Part shown: one piece after another, positions 1 through 6,150 of the stretch | How positions within the stretch are numbered: the stretch's first letter is position 1 | How the letters are laid out: every line of letters begins with the position of its first letter | From: ATZT02 sp046046315 | GTDB lineage: Bacteria > Actinomycetota > Actinomycetes > S36-B12 > UBA5976 | Assembly (NCBI GenBank): GCA_046046315.1 | Contig: JBJOKB010000032.1 | Coordinates: forward strand, 1-7,688 | DNA: 7,688 bases | Reading direction: 5' to 3' | Notes under the pieces: model-generated | Seen by the model: only the letters and a program-made list of their open reading frames with translations | What the model was told of the DNA's origin: nothing | Database searches by the model: none | Program-made: the position numbers and the translations under genes

Positions 1-102
1 TTTGGCGAAATTACTGTCAAAGTAACTGTTGTAGCTGACAAATTTAGTGAATCAGCAAGCAGCAAGATCGCCGCTGCAGGCGGATCAATTAAAGCTCTTT
101 AG
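1..102 (+). CDS. rplO: Large-subunit ribosomal protein L15, C-terminal end (partial)
   Basis: The first 33 codons are open from the window edge to a TAG stop at 100-102. The peptide has the L15 tail pattern: a beta-rich stretch (ITVKVTVVADKFSESAS) followed by an ending of the type KI-AAGG-S (KIAAAGGSIKAL). L15 is an assembly protein of the 50S subunit that binds 23S rRNA. Its place immediately upstream of secY is the standard order of the bacterial spc operon, which strongly supports the call. The last bases of the stop codon form the start of the ribosome binding site of secY, so the two genes are tightly coupled. The start of the gene lies outside the window. Confidence 0.93.
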   Translation, partial: FGEITVKVTVVADKFSESASSKIAAAGGSIKAL

Positions 103-105
103 GAG
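101..105 (+). promoter_or_regulatory. Shine-Dalgarno site of secY
   Basis: AGGAG lies six bases upstream of the TTG at 112-114 and overlaps the rplO stop codon. It decides the TTG as the secY start. It is the only strong Shine-Dalgarno match in front of any gene in this window; the other starts have weak or no matches. Confidence 0.8.
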
Positions 106-111
106 TTTGTT

Positions 112-1431
112 TTGAACATAAATTTTGCGTGGTTAACTGACGCTTTTCGCACACCAGATTTACGACGCAAAATTTTGTTCACTTTGGGCATGGTTGCTCT
201 TTATCGATTAGGTACAGCAGTACCCACTCCTGGTGTTGATTATCCTGCGATTCAACAGTGCGTTGAACTAGTGCAAGGAGATTCTTTATATGGAGTTATT
301 AATTTATTTTCAGGTGGAGCACTTTTACAATTAAGTATTTTTGCGTTAGGAATAATGCCCTACATCACGGCTTCGATCATCATTCAATTATTAACAGTGG
401 TAATTCCTCGTTTAGAAATGTTGAAAAAAGAGGGTCAATCTGGTCAAGCAATAATTACTCAATACACCCGTTATGTGACAATTGGTTTAGGTTTATTGCA
501 AGCAACTTCAATTTTAGCCCTTGCTAGAACTCCAGGACAATTACTTAGAGGTTGTCCAAATGATTTGATTCCTAATCAAAGTTTGCCAGTAATGATTTCT
601 ATGGTTTTGACAATGACAGCAGGTACAGCTCTAGTTATGTGGTTTGGTGAATTAATTACTCAACGTGGTGTGGGTAATGGAATGTCACTTTTAATTTTTG
701 CTTCAATCATTTCATCTATTCCAAGTCAATTTGCAGCTATCTTGACAATTAATGGTTTATTTACGTTCATTGCCACAGCAGCAGTGGGAATAACAATTAT
801 TGCTGGTGTGGTTTTTGTGGAACAAGCCCAAAGAAGAATTCCCGTGCAATATGCCAAAAGAATGGTTGGTCGAGCCTCTTATGGGGGAACCTCAACTTAT
901 ATTCCTTTGAAAGTCAATATGGCTGGAGTTATTCCAGTAATTTTTGCTTCATCACTTCTATATATTCCTTCATTGTTAGTGCAACTTTCTAATTCACAAA
1001 GCTCTTGGGCTCAATGGATTTCACGAAATTTTCAAAATGGAACTGAAGTTCCATACGTTGTTACTTATGCGATTTTGATTGTTTTCTTCGCCTATTTTTA
1101 TTCCTCAATTACTTTTGATCCGGTCGAAGTTGCAGAAAATATGAAAAAATATGGCGGATTTATTCCAGGAATTAGAGCAGGAAAACCAACCGTAGATTAC
1201 TTGAAGTATGTGCTTTCAAGACTTATGGCTGCTGGTTCAACGTATTTAACAATAATTGCTGTTATTCCTTTTATTGCTTTTGGAGCTTTAGGGGTGGGGG
1301 ATAGATTTTTATTTGGTGGAACAAGTTTGTTGATTATGGTTGGTGTTGGTTTGGACACCGTTAAACAAATTGAAAGCCAATTACAACAAAGAAGCTACGA
1401 AGGCTTCTTGAAACAAAATCCCACAATTTAA
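112..1431 (+). CDS. secY: Preprotein translocase subunit SecY
   Basis: SecY is the ten-helix channel of the Sec translocon in the cytoplasmic membrane. With SecE and SecG it moves unfolded proteins across or into the membrane, driven by SecA or the ribosome. The 439-residue length is normal for an actinobacterial SecY. Visible landmarks are the plug/first-loop region with FSGGALLQ (residues 66-73), the first family signature around IFALGIMPYITAS (76-88), the cytoplasmic loop FVEQAQRRIPVQYAKR (235-250) followed by GGTSTYIPLKVN (258-269), and the C5 loop YGGFIPGIRAGKPT (347-360), whose Arg355 matches the conserved SecA/ribosome-contact arginine. The C-terminal KQIESQLQQRSYEGFL (418-433) is typical of the phylum. 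Many stretches match actinobacterial SecY almost word for word. The start is TTG, supported by AGGAG six bases upstream. It lies nine bases after rplO and four before adk, so it is co-transcribed with both. Confidence 0.98.
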   Translation: MNINFAWLTDAFRTPDLRRKILFTLGMVALYRLGTAVPTPGVDYPAIQQCVELVQGDSLYGVINLFSGGALLQLSIFALGIMPYITASIIIQLLTVVIPRLEMLKKEGQSGQAIITQYTRYVTIGLGLLQATSILALARTPGQLLRGCPNDLIPNQSLPVMISMVLTMTAGTALVMWFGELITQRGVGNGMSLLIFASIISSIPSQFAAILTINGLFTFIATAAVGITIIAGVVFVEQAQRRIPVQYAKRMVGRASYGGTSTYIPLKVNMAGVIPVIFASSLLYIPSLLVQLSNSQSSWAQWISRNFQNGTEVPYVVTYAILIVFFAYFYSSITFDPVEVAENMKKYGGFIPGIRAGKPTVDYLKYVLSRLMAAGSTYLTIIAVIPFIAFGALGVGDRFLFGGTSLLIMVGVGLDTVKQIESQLQQRSYEGFLKQNPTI

Positions 1432-1435
1432 TTAA

Positions 1436-1999
1436 ATGCGCCTATTAATTATGGGCCCACCGGGTGCGGGCAAAGGCACACAAGCGGTAAGTATTGCAAA
1501 AACTCTTAATGTTCCCCATATTTCTACGGGAGATATTTTTCGTGAAAATATGAAAAATGAAACACCTTTAGGACTTGAAGTTAAAGCTTTTTATGACCAA
1601 GGAATTTATGTCCCGGATGAGGTAACAAACAGAATTGTTGAAGATAGATTGAATTGGGAAGATACAAAAAATGGGTTTCTTCTTGATGGCTATCCAAGAA
1701 CCATTGATCAAGTTAACTTCTTAGACCAAATACTTTCAAAGAAATCTGAAAAAATTGAAAAAGTTTTGGAATTAACCATCGACATTCCAGTTGTAGTAGA
1801 AAGATTATTAAAGCGTGCGCAAGAGCAAGGAAGAGTTGACGACACAAAGGAAGTCATCACAAAAAGACTGGAAGTTTATGCCTCAGCTACAGCCCCACTT
1901 TTAGCTGAATACGAGAAACGCGGAATTTTAATCAAAGTTGATGGCATGGGCTCAGTCAACGAGGTTGAAGAAAAAATTAGAAAAGCTTTAAGTAATTAA
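1436..1999 (+). CDS. adk: Adenylate kinase, short-LID type
   Basis: This cytosolic enzyme interconverts ATP + AMP and 2 ADP. At 187 residues it belongs to the short class that lacks the roughly 27-residue zinc-type LID insert, as in other Actinobacteria. Visible motifs are the P-loop GPPGAGKGT (7-15, Lys13), TGDIFR in the AMP site (31-36, Arg36), DGYPRT (84-89, Arg88), and a compact LID with Arg127, Arg133 and the DDT at 135-137, followed by KRLEVY (143-148). The gene starts four bases after the secY stop and has no Shine-Dalgarno sequence in front (TTTAATTAA), so translation probably depends on coupling with secY. The P-loop codons at about 1453-1485 are locally GC-rich compared with the rest of the gene. 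The stop codon overlaps the stop of the opposing SOUL gene by four bases, and no map gene follows on this strand. Confidence 0.98.
   Translation: MRLLIMGPPGAGKGTQAVSIAKTLNVPHISTGDIFRENMKNETPLGLEVKAFYDQGIYVPDEVTNRIVEDRLNWEDTKNGFLLDGYPRTIDQVNFLDQILSKKSEKIEKVLELTIDIPVVVERLLKRAQEQGRVDDTKEVITKRLEVYASATAPLLAEYEKRGILIKVDGMGSVNEVEEKIRKALSN
1988..1999 (+). repeat. Convergent gene end, 12-base copy 1 (TTAAGTAATTAA)
   Basis: The last 12 bases of adk, coding Leu-Ser-Asn-stop, are identical in sequence and reading phase to the last 12 bases of the DUF2834 gene at 4285-4296. In both places the terminal TTAA also supplies the TAA stop of the opposing minus-strand gene. It may be chance or a shared 3'-end element. 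Confidence 0.6.
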
Positions 2000-2508
2000 T
2001 TTATCCAATTAATTGGAATTTGAATTTCATTTCTTTTTAAAAATGGTGGTTTAAATGGTGGATCAAATCTTGCGCTACGCCAATTATTTTCTCCACCTTT
2101 TTCGTGAATAGATTCCCTGTTTAGTGCACTTTTTAATAATCTTAGATTCTTTTCTAATTTTTCCTCAGTAAAGTTTCCTGAGAATTTTAGACAAGCATAA
2201 AACTCTCGAGGAAGTTGTTTAATTTCAACATTTGAATTCTTAGAAATTGGCAAACTTGAAAGATTTGAATCAGAGGGCATAACAAATGAGACTTTCCAGC
2301 AATTATTTTTATCAGGAATTTGAATGACCGGGGCAGTCATAGAAATATTGTTTTGTGAAATGTAATTAAAAAGGGGACGAAAGCCATAACTTCCCGCTTG
2401 TCCCATAGAACCTTGAACATTAACTTCTGCAATTATGCAAGGTTCATAATCTCGAATTTCAAAATCATTAAATTTCTTTACAACTTTATATTTTTGTTGT
2501 TCTGTCAT
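1996..2508 (-). CDS. SOUL/HBP-family haem-binding protein
   Basis: This is a 170-residue soluble protein without a signal peptide. Family motifs appear in order: YKVVKKFNDFEIRDYEP (7-23), GFRPLFNYI (42-50), ISMTAPV (55-61), VSFVMPS (73-79), and the C-terminal block ARFDPPFKPPFLKRNEIQI (146-164). This covers the full SOUL domain, and the length is that of a single-domain member. Family proteins bind haem or other tetrapyrroles in eukaryotes; the bacterial role is not settled, so the function here (tetrapyrrole binding or buffering) is family-based inference. The ATG overlaps the TGA of map as ATGA and has no Shine-Dalgarno sequence, which points to translational coupling with map. Its TAA overlaps the adk stop tail to tail. 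Base composition resembles that of its neighbours, so there is no sign of recent transfer. Confidence 0.9.
   Translation of the reverse strand: MTEQQKYKVVKKFNDFEIRDYEPCIIAEVNVQGSMGQAGSYGFRPLFNYISQNNISMTAPVIQIPDKNNCWKVSFVMPSDSNLSSLPISKNSNVEIKQLPREFYACLKFSGNFTEEKLEKNLRLLKSALNRESIHEKGGENNWRSARFDPPFKPPFLKRNEIQIPINWIN
2004..2017. repeat. 14-base perfect palindrome near the adk/SOUL gene ends
   Basis: TCCAATTAATTGGA is self-complementary. It lies inside the last codons of the SOUL gene, five bases past the adk stop. As RNA it could form a five-pair stem with a TTAA loop from either strand, but it is AT-rich and lacks an adjacent T-run on the plus strand. A role as a weak bidirectional terminator is only a possibility. 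Confidence 0.4.
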
Positions 2509-3278
2509 AATTTAGTTAAAATTTCAGGACCATTTTCGGTTATTGCAATGGTATTTTCCCAGTGGCTTGCAAAAGAGCCTTCACTAGAAACAACGGTCCA
2601 TTCGTCTTCAAGAACGTGAACTTTGTTGCTACCCAAAACTAGCATTGGTTCGATTGCGATTGCCATTCCAACAAGAAGTTCAGGACCTGATCCGGCTTTA
2701 CCGTAATTTGGCACACTAGGGGCCATGTGCATTTCTGTGCCAATTCCATGACCTACATAGTCTTCTAAAATTCCAATTTTTAAATCATGATGACTTCTTA
2801 CAAATTTCTCTATCGCAAAACCGATATCTCCAATGTGTTTACCGGGTTGAGCTGCATTAATTCCAACTTGCAATGCTTCTTTGGTGATATCACTAAGTTT
2901 TTGATGCTCTGGTTTAACATTTCCAACCGAAATAGTAATGGCCGCGTCTCCATGCCATCCTTCAATTATTGCACCACAATCAACACTTACTAAATCACCA
3001 TCATTAATTATTTTTTTTGCACTTGGAATTCCATGAACGACTTCCTCGTTAATGGAAACACAAATAACTGCTGGGTATCCGTGATAGCCCAAGAAAGAAG
3101 GTTTGGCACCTTCCTGATTCATGATATTTCTTGCTATTAAATCCAGATCAAGAGTTGACATTCCTGGTTTAATTTTTGCTTTGATTTCTTCTAGACATAG
3201 CGCAACTACCCGTCCGGCTTTTCGCATGATGGCAAATTGTTGAGGTGTTTTTAATTGGATTTGCGATTTATTAAACAT
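2505..3278 (-). CDS. map: Type I methionine aminopeptidase
   Basis: This cytosolic metalloenzyme removes the initiator methionine from new proteins. The 257 residues are a normal length for the bacterial type I enzyme. The complete metal-binding set is visible: Asp100 (SVDCGA), Asp111 (HGDAAIT), His177 (VGHGIG), Glu210 (AIEPML) and Glu241 (HWENTIAIT), plus the substrate-contact histidines His82 (VVHGIP) and His184 (MHMAPSVPNYG). One small oddity is Asn242 after the last ligand Glu, where His is more usual. The start is ATG. A possible promoter hexamer TAGATT lies eight bases upstream and there is no Shine-Dalgarno sequence, so a leaderless message is plausible, or read-through from the glycosylase gene 25 bases upstream. 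Its TGA overlaps the start of the SOUL gene. In most bacteria map follows adk in the same direction; here it is inverted, and infA does not follow it. Confidence 0.97.
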   Translation of the reverse strand: MFNKSQIQLKTPQQFAIMRKAGRVVALCLEEIKAKIKPGMSTLDLDLIARNIMNQEGAKPSFLGYHGYPAVICVSINEEVVHGIPSAKKIINDGDLVSVDCGAIIEGWHGDAAITISVGNVKPEHQKLSDITKEALQVGINAAQPGKHIGDIGFAIEKFVRSHHDLKIGILEDYVGHGIGTEMHMAPSVPNYGKAGSGPELLVGMAIAIEPMLVLGSNKVHVLEDEWTVVSSEGSFASHWENTIAITENGPEILTKL

Positions 3279-3286
3279 GTATAACT

Positions 3287-3292
3287 AATCTA
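3287..3292 (-). promoter_or_regulatory. Candidate -10 element of map
   Basis: Read on the minus strand this is TAGATT, fitting the TANNNT pattern, eight bases from the map ATG. That spacing would place the transcription start at or near the ATG, giving a leaderless mRNA, which is common in Actinobacteria. No convincing -35 is seen at 17 bases. The same hexamer stands in front of the glycosylase gene. Confidence 0.35.
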
Positions 3293-3303
3293 TCTCTATT
3301 TGA

Positions 3304-3939
3304 TCACCAAGGTTCTTGTGGTTCAAGAACTCGCCAGCAATACCAGGCAGCAATTGATCGATAAGGGGAGAAAGGTTCACCTAGTGGTTCCATTTGTTTC
3401 TCGTTTGGAATTTCTTTCAATCCATGCACAATTTGCCAGCCTCTTCTGACTGCTAAATCTCCTACAGGCCAAACGTCAAGGCGACCCATTGTAAACATTA
3501 AGAACATTTCTGCTGTCCATCTTCCAATTCCCCATTGTGAACTAAGCATCTTTACCGCTTCATCGTTAGTAGCAGTTGCTAAATCAGCAAGATTAATTTC
3601 CTTACTTAAATGAGCGTTTGCTAAACCTTGAATTGTTTTTATTTTAGATGCAGAAAGGCCAGCGGTTCTTAACTCCGATTCTGATCTGTTCATAAAAACT
3701 CGAGGCGTTATTCTGTTTTTTGTAAGCTTTTTTACTCTCTGTGTGATGGTAGATGCTGCTGATGAGGAGATTTGCTGAGCAATTATCGAGCGAACCAAAG
3801 ATTCAAAATAAGAATTAACAGATTGCTCTTGAGGTTTTAAATTACAGACATCACTAATTTCGATGATTTTTTTGAGATGGGGACAGGTTAATTTAACATG
3901 TTCTATCCCTTTTTTAAGGTGTGTTGATTGAGAGACCAT
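3304..3939 (-). CDS. DNA-3-methyladenine glycosylase II-like protein (HhH-GPD, AlkA family)
   Basis: This base-excision-repair glycosylase is expected to remove alkylated purines from DNA. With the ATG at 3937-3939 it has 211 residues, a usual size for short AlkA-like proteins that lack the AlkA N-terminal domain. Visible features are IIAQQIS (52-58) at the start of the HhH-GPD fold, the helix-hairpin-helix with WGIGRWTA (136-143), the catalytic aspartate Asp161 in WPVGDLAVRRG (157-167), and the terminal PYRSIAAWYCWR block (192-203). A TTG at 3964-3966 in the same frame would add nine residues. I prefer the ATG because the extra residues precede the conserved region, the codon is TTG, and it would leave only nine bases to the divergent gene. 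Neither start has a Shine-Dalgarno sequence. The gene leads the minus-strand cluster with map and the SOUL gene. Exact substrate range cannot be read from the sequence. Confidence 0.92.
   Translation of the reverse strand: MVSQSTHLKKGIEHVKLTCPHLKKIIEISDVCNLKPQEQSVNSYFESLVRSIIAQQISSSAASTITQRVKKLTKNRITPRVFMNRSESELRTAGLSASKIKTIQGLANAHLSKEINLADLATATNDEAVKMLSSQWGIGRWTAEMFLMFTMGRLDVWPVGDLAVRRGWQIVHGLKEIPNEKQMEPLGEPFSPYRSIAAWYCWRVLEPQEPW
3312..3330 (-). other. Perfect 7-pair stem-loop at the end of the glycosylase gene
   Basis: GTTCTTG (3312-3318) and CAAGAAC (3324-3330) are exact inverted copies with a five-base loop. They lie within the last codons of the glycosylase gene, just before its stop and about 34 bases upstream of the map ATG. 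There is no T-run after it on either strand, so it is not a textbook terminator. A transcript-stabilising, processing or attenuating hairpin is possible, as is coincidence. Confidence 0.35.
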
Positions 3940-3975
3940 GATGACAATTAATCTAATTGATGCCAAAATAAGAGC
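3940..3975. promoter_or_regulatory. Divergent promoter region between the glycosylase and DUF2834 genes
   Basis: This is the only divergent junction in the window, so both genes must be promoted from here or from inside each other. The AT-rich core at 3948-3957 reads as TAGATT on the minus strand (3950-3955, ten bases before the glycosylase ATG) and as TAATCT on the plus strand (3949-3954), giving two overlapping -10-like hexamers in opposite directions. On the plus strand a TTGATT at 3924-3929 could be a -35, but its 19-base spacing is long. The arrangement suggests a symmetric, shared -10 with a leaderless or near-leaderless glycosylase message. This is inference from short motifs only. Confidence 0.4.
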
Positions 3976-4296
3976 ATGTTGAAGAATTGGAATTCTCGCT
4001 CATTAACCTACCTTTTCCTGTCAATTGCCGGACTAATTGGAACTTGGTATTTTAATTTGTTGGCAATAAAGCAGGGTAGAGATTTTTTTGCTGACTGGTC
4101 AAGCTCACCAGCTGTTTCATCCGCTACAACTGACTTATTTATTGCAGCATCCGCGGCAAGTATTTTTATGTTCCTTGAAGGAAAACGTCTCAAAATGCGC
4201 TTTGTTTGGCTTTTTATTGCAGGATCATTTATTACAGCAATTGCCTTTACTTTTCCTTTATTTTTAGCGATTAGAGAAAGAAAGTTAAGTAATTAA
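3976..4296 (+). CDS. DUF2834-family small integral membrane protein
   Basis: A 106-residue protein with three predicted membrane helices at about residues 10-30, 53-68 and 76-98, and a short positively charged tail. It matches the DUF2834 pattern as I remember it: an acidic residue opening helix 2 (TTDLFIAASA, 51-60), the cytoplasmic turn FMFLEGKRLKMRFVWL (64-79), and the ending FPLFLAIRERKL (93-104), where PLFL and RER are the most telling. No biochemical function is known to me for this family, and I assign none. The ATG is preceded by only a weak AAGAG, so expression may be low. It stands alone on the plus strand: divergent from the glycosylase gene and convergent with the kinase gene, whose stop it overlaps by four bases. 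Confidence 0.85.
   Translation: MLKNWNSRSLTYLFLSIAGLIGTWYFNLLAIKQGRDFFADWSSSPAVSSATTDLFIAASAASIFMFLEGKRLKMRFVWLFIAGSFITAIAFTFPLFLAIRERKLSN
4285..4296 (+). repeat. Convergent gene end, 12-base copy 2 (TTAAGTAATTAA)
   Basis: Second copy of the 12 bases found at 1988-1999, again coding Leu-Ser-Asn-stop, and again sharing TTAA with the stop codon of the opposing gene (here the histidine kinase). Confidence 0.6.
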
Positions 4297-6146
4297 ACTG
4301 AAAGTAAGTCAGGGTTTTTCTCAAAATAGAGTGGTACTTCAATCTTTGTTTCATGCCCTTTATCTGAACTGAATTGCTGGATTTCGATTCCTAATTCTCT
4401 TAGATTTAGAAAGCCAATTCCTGTTCTTTCAGAATTTTCCTCTTGAACACTTCCATTATTAACAATGCTTATGTTAAAGATTTTATTTTCTTTATCTATT
4501 TTTGCAATTATTTTAATTTTATTAGCTTTTCCGTGACGCACGGCATTAGTTATTGTTTCATTTAAAATATCTTCGAAAGCGCTTCTAAGCCAAGTGTTTT
4601 CATTTGCGATTTGCTTTGATAAATCATCAATATTGAAATCTATTTCTACAAGTTGAGTCCAATTTTTTTGAGCACTATTGAGGATTTCTTCAAAAGTTTC
4701 AGGTGTTGTTTCTGTCCACTCTGAGAGTTTTGTTAAGTCTTTTCGAGCCTCAATTAGAAGTTGTTCCAATTGATTTGTCATCTGCTTTGTCAAATCTGAT
4801 GGAATTTCCTGACCATCGTGTTGCTTAGCAGTCGTTTCAAGTAAAAGTGAAGCTGCCGTAAATTTACTTTGAATACGTCCATGGACTGTCTCAGTAAATA
4901 TTTTTTGAATCTTTCTAATTGATTCCAGAGCAGATCCAGCAGCTGCCCTTGATTCAACAATTTGTTTTTTTGTTTGCTCCTGAATTTTTCCTCCTTCTCC
5001 GGTTATGCCATATATGAGTCCACTCACAACCATGCCCAATAGTGACCAAAGCGGAAAGAAAAATACCCAAATTGCAATTGTTGAACCTCGATTAACAGGA
5101 AGAAGAATTAAAAAAATAGCTTCAATAATCAATCCATACCCAGTGTAAATCCAAGAAATATAAAGAAGTCGTTTTCGAAAATTGAATTTTGAGAGATTTG
5201 GTCTCAATAATTTTTGTGCAAAATGAAATATGTAATTAACGATTATGTGAATAAACATTGTGGCAAAAGCTGTATTTAATCCCACATATGTATACCCAAG
5301 TGAAAAGCTAATTAATAAAAAAGGTAGCCAAATTGCAGAAGGGTAAAAATTCCAGGTTTTAGTTAAACTTTCTAGTCTAAGTGAGGAAGTTAATGGCGTT
5401 GAATATAAATTATCACCAGGATCAATACTAGATAAGTTTTTACCACTTTCATATTTCAAGTGACTTATAGCTCTAATAACAATCAAATTCCATTCTTTTA
5501 CAGTTTCGGAAAAAGTCATAAGCTCTTTGGAGCTGACTTTATGGCTACTTATCAATTTGGAATACATATTTTCTAATTGATTAATTCCTGGAAGAATTTG
5601 ATTTGCGATTGTTTTAAGTAAATCTGATTGGTAATTATTTAGTCGTTTTAGAGCCTCAGTCCTTATGTATTCCATACGCTTAAGCTCAATATTTAAAAAT
5701 TTAAGATTATTAAACTGTCTATCAATCGAGTCTAGAGTTAATGTAAATGTTATAAATGTGAGAATAATCATTGGAACCGTTACATACCTTTGCTCAATAG
5801 GTAAATTATCTCCAGCGAAAAAATCACTAAAAAAATCGGCTGAAATAACTCTAGAAATTCCTGCTAAAAAAAAGGTAAAAACAACTAGAGCAATATTTAC
5901 AGGTGCATTTTTGCGATTCTTTAGAAAAGTTAAATTTGCGATAAAGAAAGCAAATCCTGTGCAAACATGGACGAGAACGGCTAATAAATATATTTCGTAT
6001 TCGTGATCAAATTCCCGTTTTCCATCAAAATTTAAAGTAGTAATAAGTGCAAATGGAATGAATAAGACCCAGGAAGTCCATGAGGCAGCCCATTTCCCAC
6101 CTAATCTTTCCCGAATTGTGGGCTTTATTTTTTGGTTAGAAGCCAT
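4293..6146 (-). CDS. Eight-helix sensor histidine kinase, HisKA_3-like/HATPase_c
   Basis: A 617-residue membrane sensor kinase. Helices 1-4 lie at about 24-40, 52-75, 82-101 and 121-138. A soluble, mostly helical stretch follows (about 140-267), then helices 5-8 at about 268-290, 292-314, 328-351 and 356-380. A helical dimerisation region (about 385-475) carries the likely phospho-acceptor His422 in TVHGRIQSKFTAASLLLE, and the HATPase domain runs from about 515 to 606. The N-box is NETITNAVRHG (529-539, Glu530/Asn534). The G1 box reads NNG (563-565), with Asn where the adenine-binding Asp usually sits. The G2 box is TGIGFLNLREL (575-585). The residue after His422 is Gly rather than the usual Asp/Glu. 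The signal is unknown; there is no PAS, HAMP or large extracellular domain. The ATG is four bases after the response-regulator stop without a Shine-Dalgarno sequence, so the two are co-translated and form a cognate pair. Confidence 0.88.
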   Translation of the reverse strand: MASNQKIKPTIRERLGGKWAASWTSWVLFIPFALITTLNFDGKREFDHEYEIYLLAVLVHVCTGFAFFIANLTFLKNRKNAPVNIALVVFTFFLAGISRVISADFFSDFFAGDNLPIEQRYVTVPMIILTFITFTLTLDSIDRQFNNLKFLNIELKRMEYIRTEALKRLNNYQSDLLKTIANQILPGINQLENMYSKLISSHKVSSKELMTFSETVKEWNLIVIRAISHLKYESGKNLSSIDPGDNLYSTPLTSSLRLESLTKTWNFYPSAIWLPFLLISFSLGYTYVGLNTAFATMFIHIIVNYIFHFAQKLLRPNLSKFNFRKRLLYISWIYTGYGLIIEAIFLILLPVNRGSTIAIWVFFFPLWSLLGMVVSGLIYGITGEGGKIQEQTKKQIVESRAAAGSALESIRKIQKIFTETVHGRIQSKFTAASLLLETTAKQHDGQEIPSDLTKQMTNQLEQLLIEARKDLTKLSEWTETTPETFEEILNSAQKNWTQLVEIDFNIDDLSKQIANENTWLRSAFEDILNETITNAVRHGKANKIKIIAKIDKENKIFNISIVNNGSVQEENSERTGIGFLNLRELGIEIQQFSSDKGHETKIEVPLYFEKNPDLLSV

Positions 6147-6150
6147 TCAA

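Noticed and set aside
1453..1485. GC-rich island at the start of adk (with GGGCCC) as a regulatory structure
   Set aside because: It coincides with the Gly/Pro/Ala-rich P-loop codons, which explains the composition; possible pairings are short.
2004..2017. TCCAATTAATTGGA palindrome as a rho-independent terminator for adk
   Set aside because: The stem is short and AT-rich and no T-run follows directly, so I list it only as a palindrome.
2398..2619. 73-codon plus-strand open frame across the map/SOUL junction
   Set aside because: It lies entirely antisense to two well-recognised genes and its peptide resembles no family; a shadow frame.
2787..2993. 68-codon plus-strand open frame inside map
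   Set aside because: Antisense to conserved catalytic regions of methionine aminopeptidase; no start signal.
3964..3966. TTG as the start of the glycosylase gene
   Set aside because: It adds nine residues ahead of the conserved fold, has no ribosome site, and would remove most of the divergent promoter space; the ATG at 3937-3939 is preferred, though TTG is not excluded.
4008..4193. 61-codon minus-strand open frame inside the DUF2834 gene
   Set aside because: Antisense to a better-supported membrane protein and without family resemblance.
5665..6006. 113-codon plus-strand open frame inside the kinase gene
   Set aside because: Antisense to the membrane helices of the kinase; low-complexity Lys/Ile-rich peptide typical of shadow frames in AT-rich DNA.
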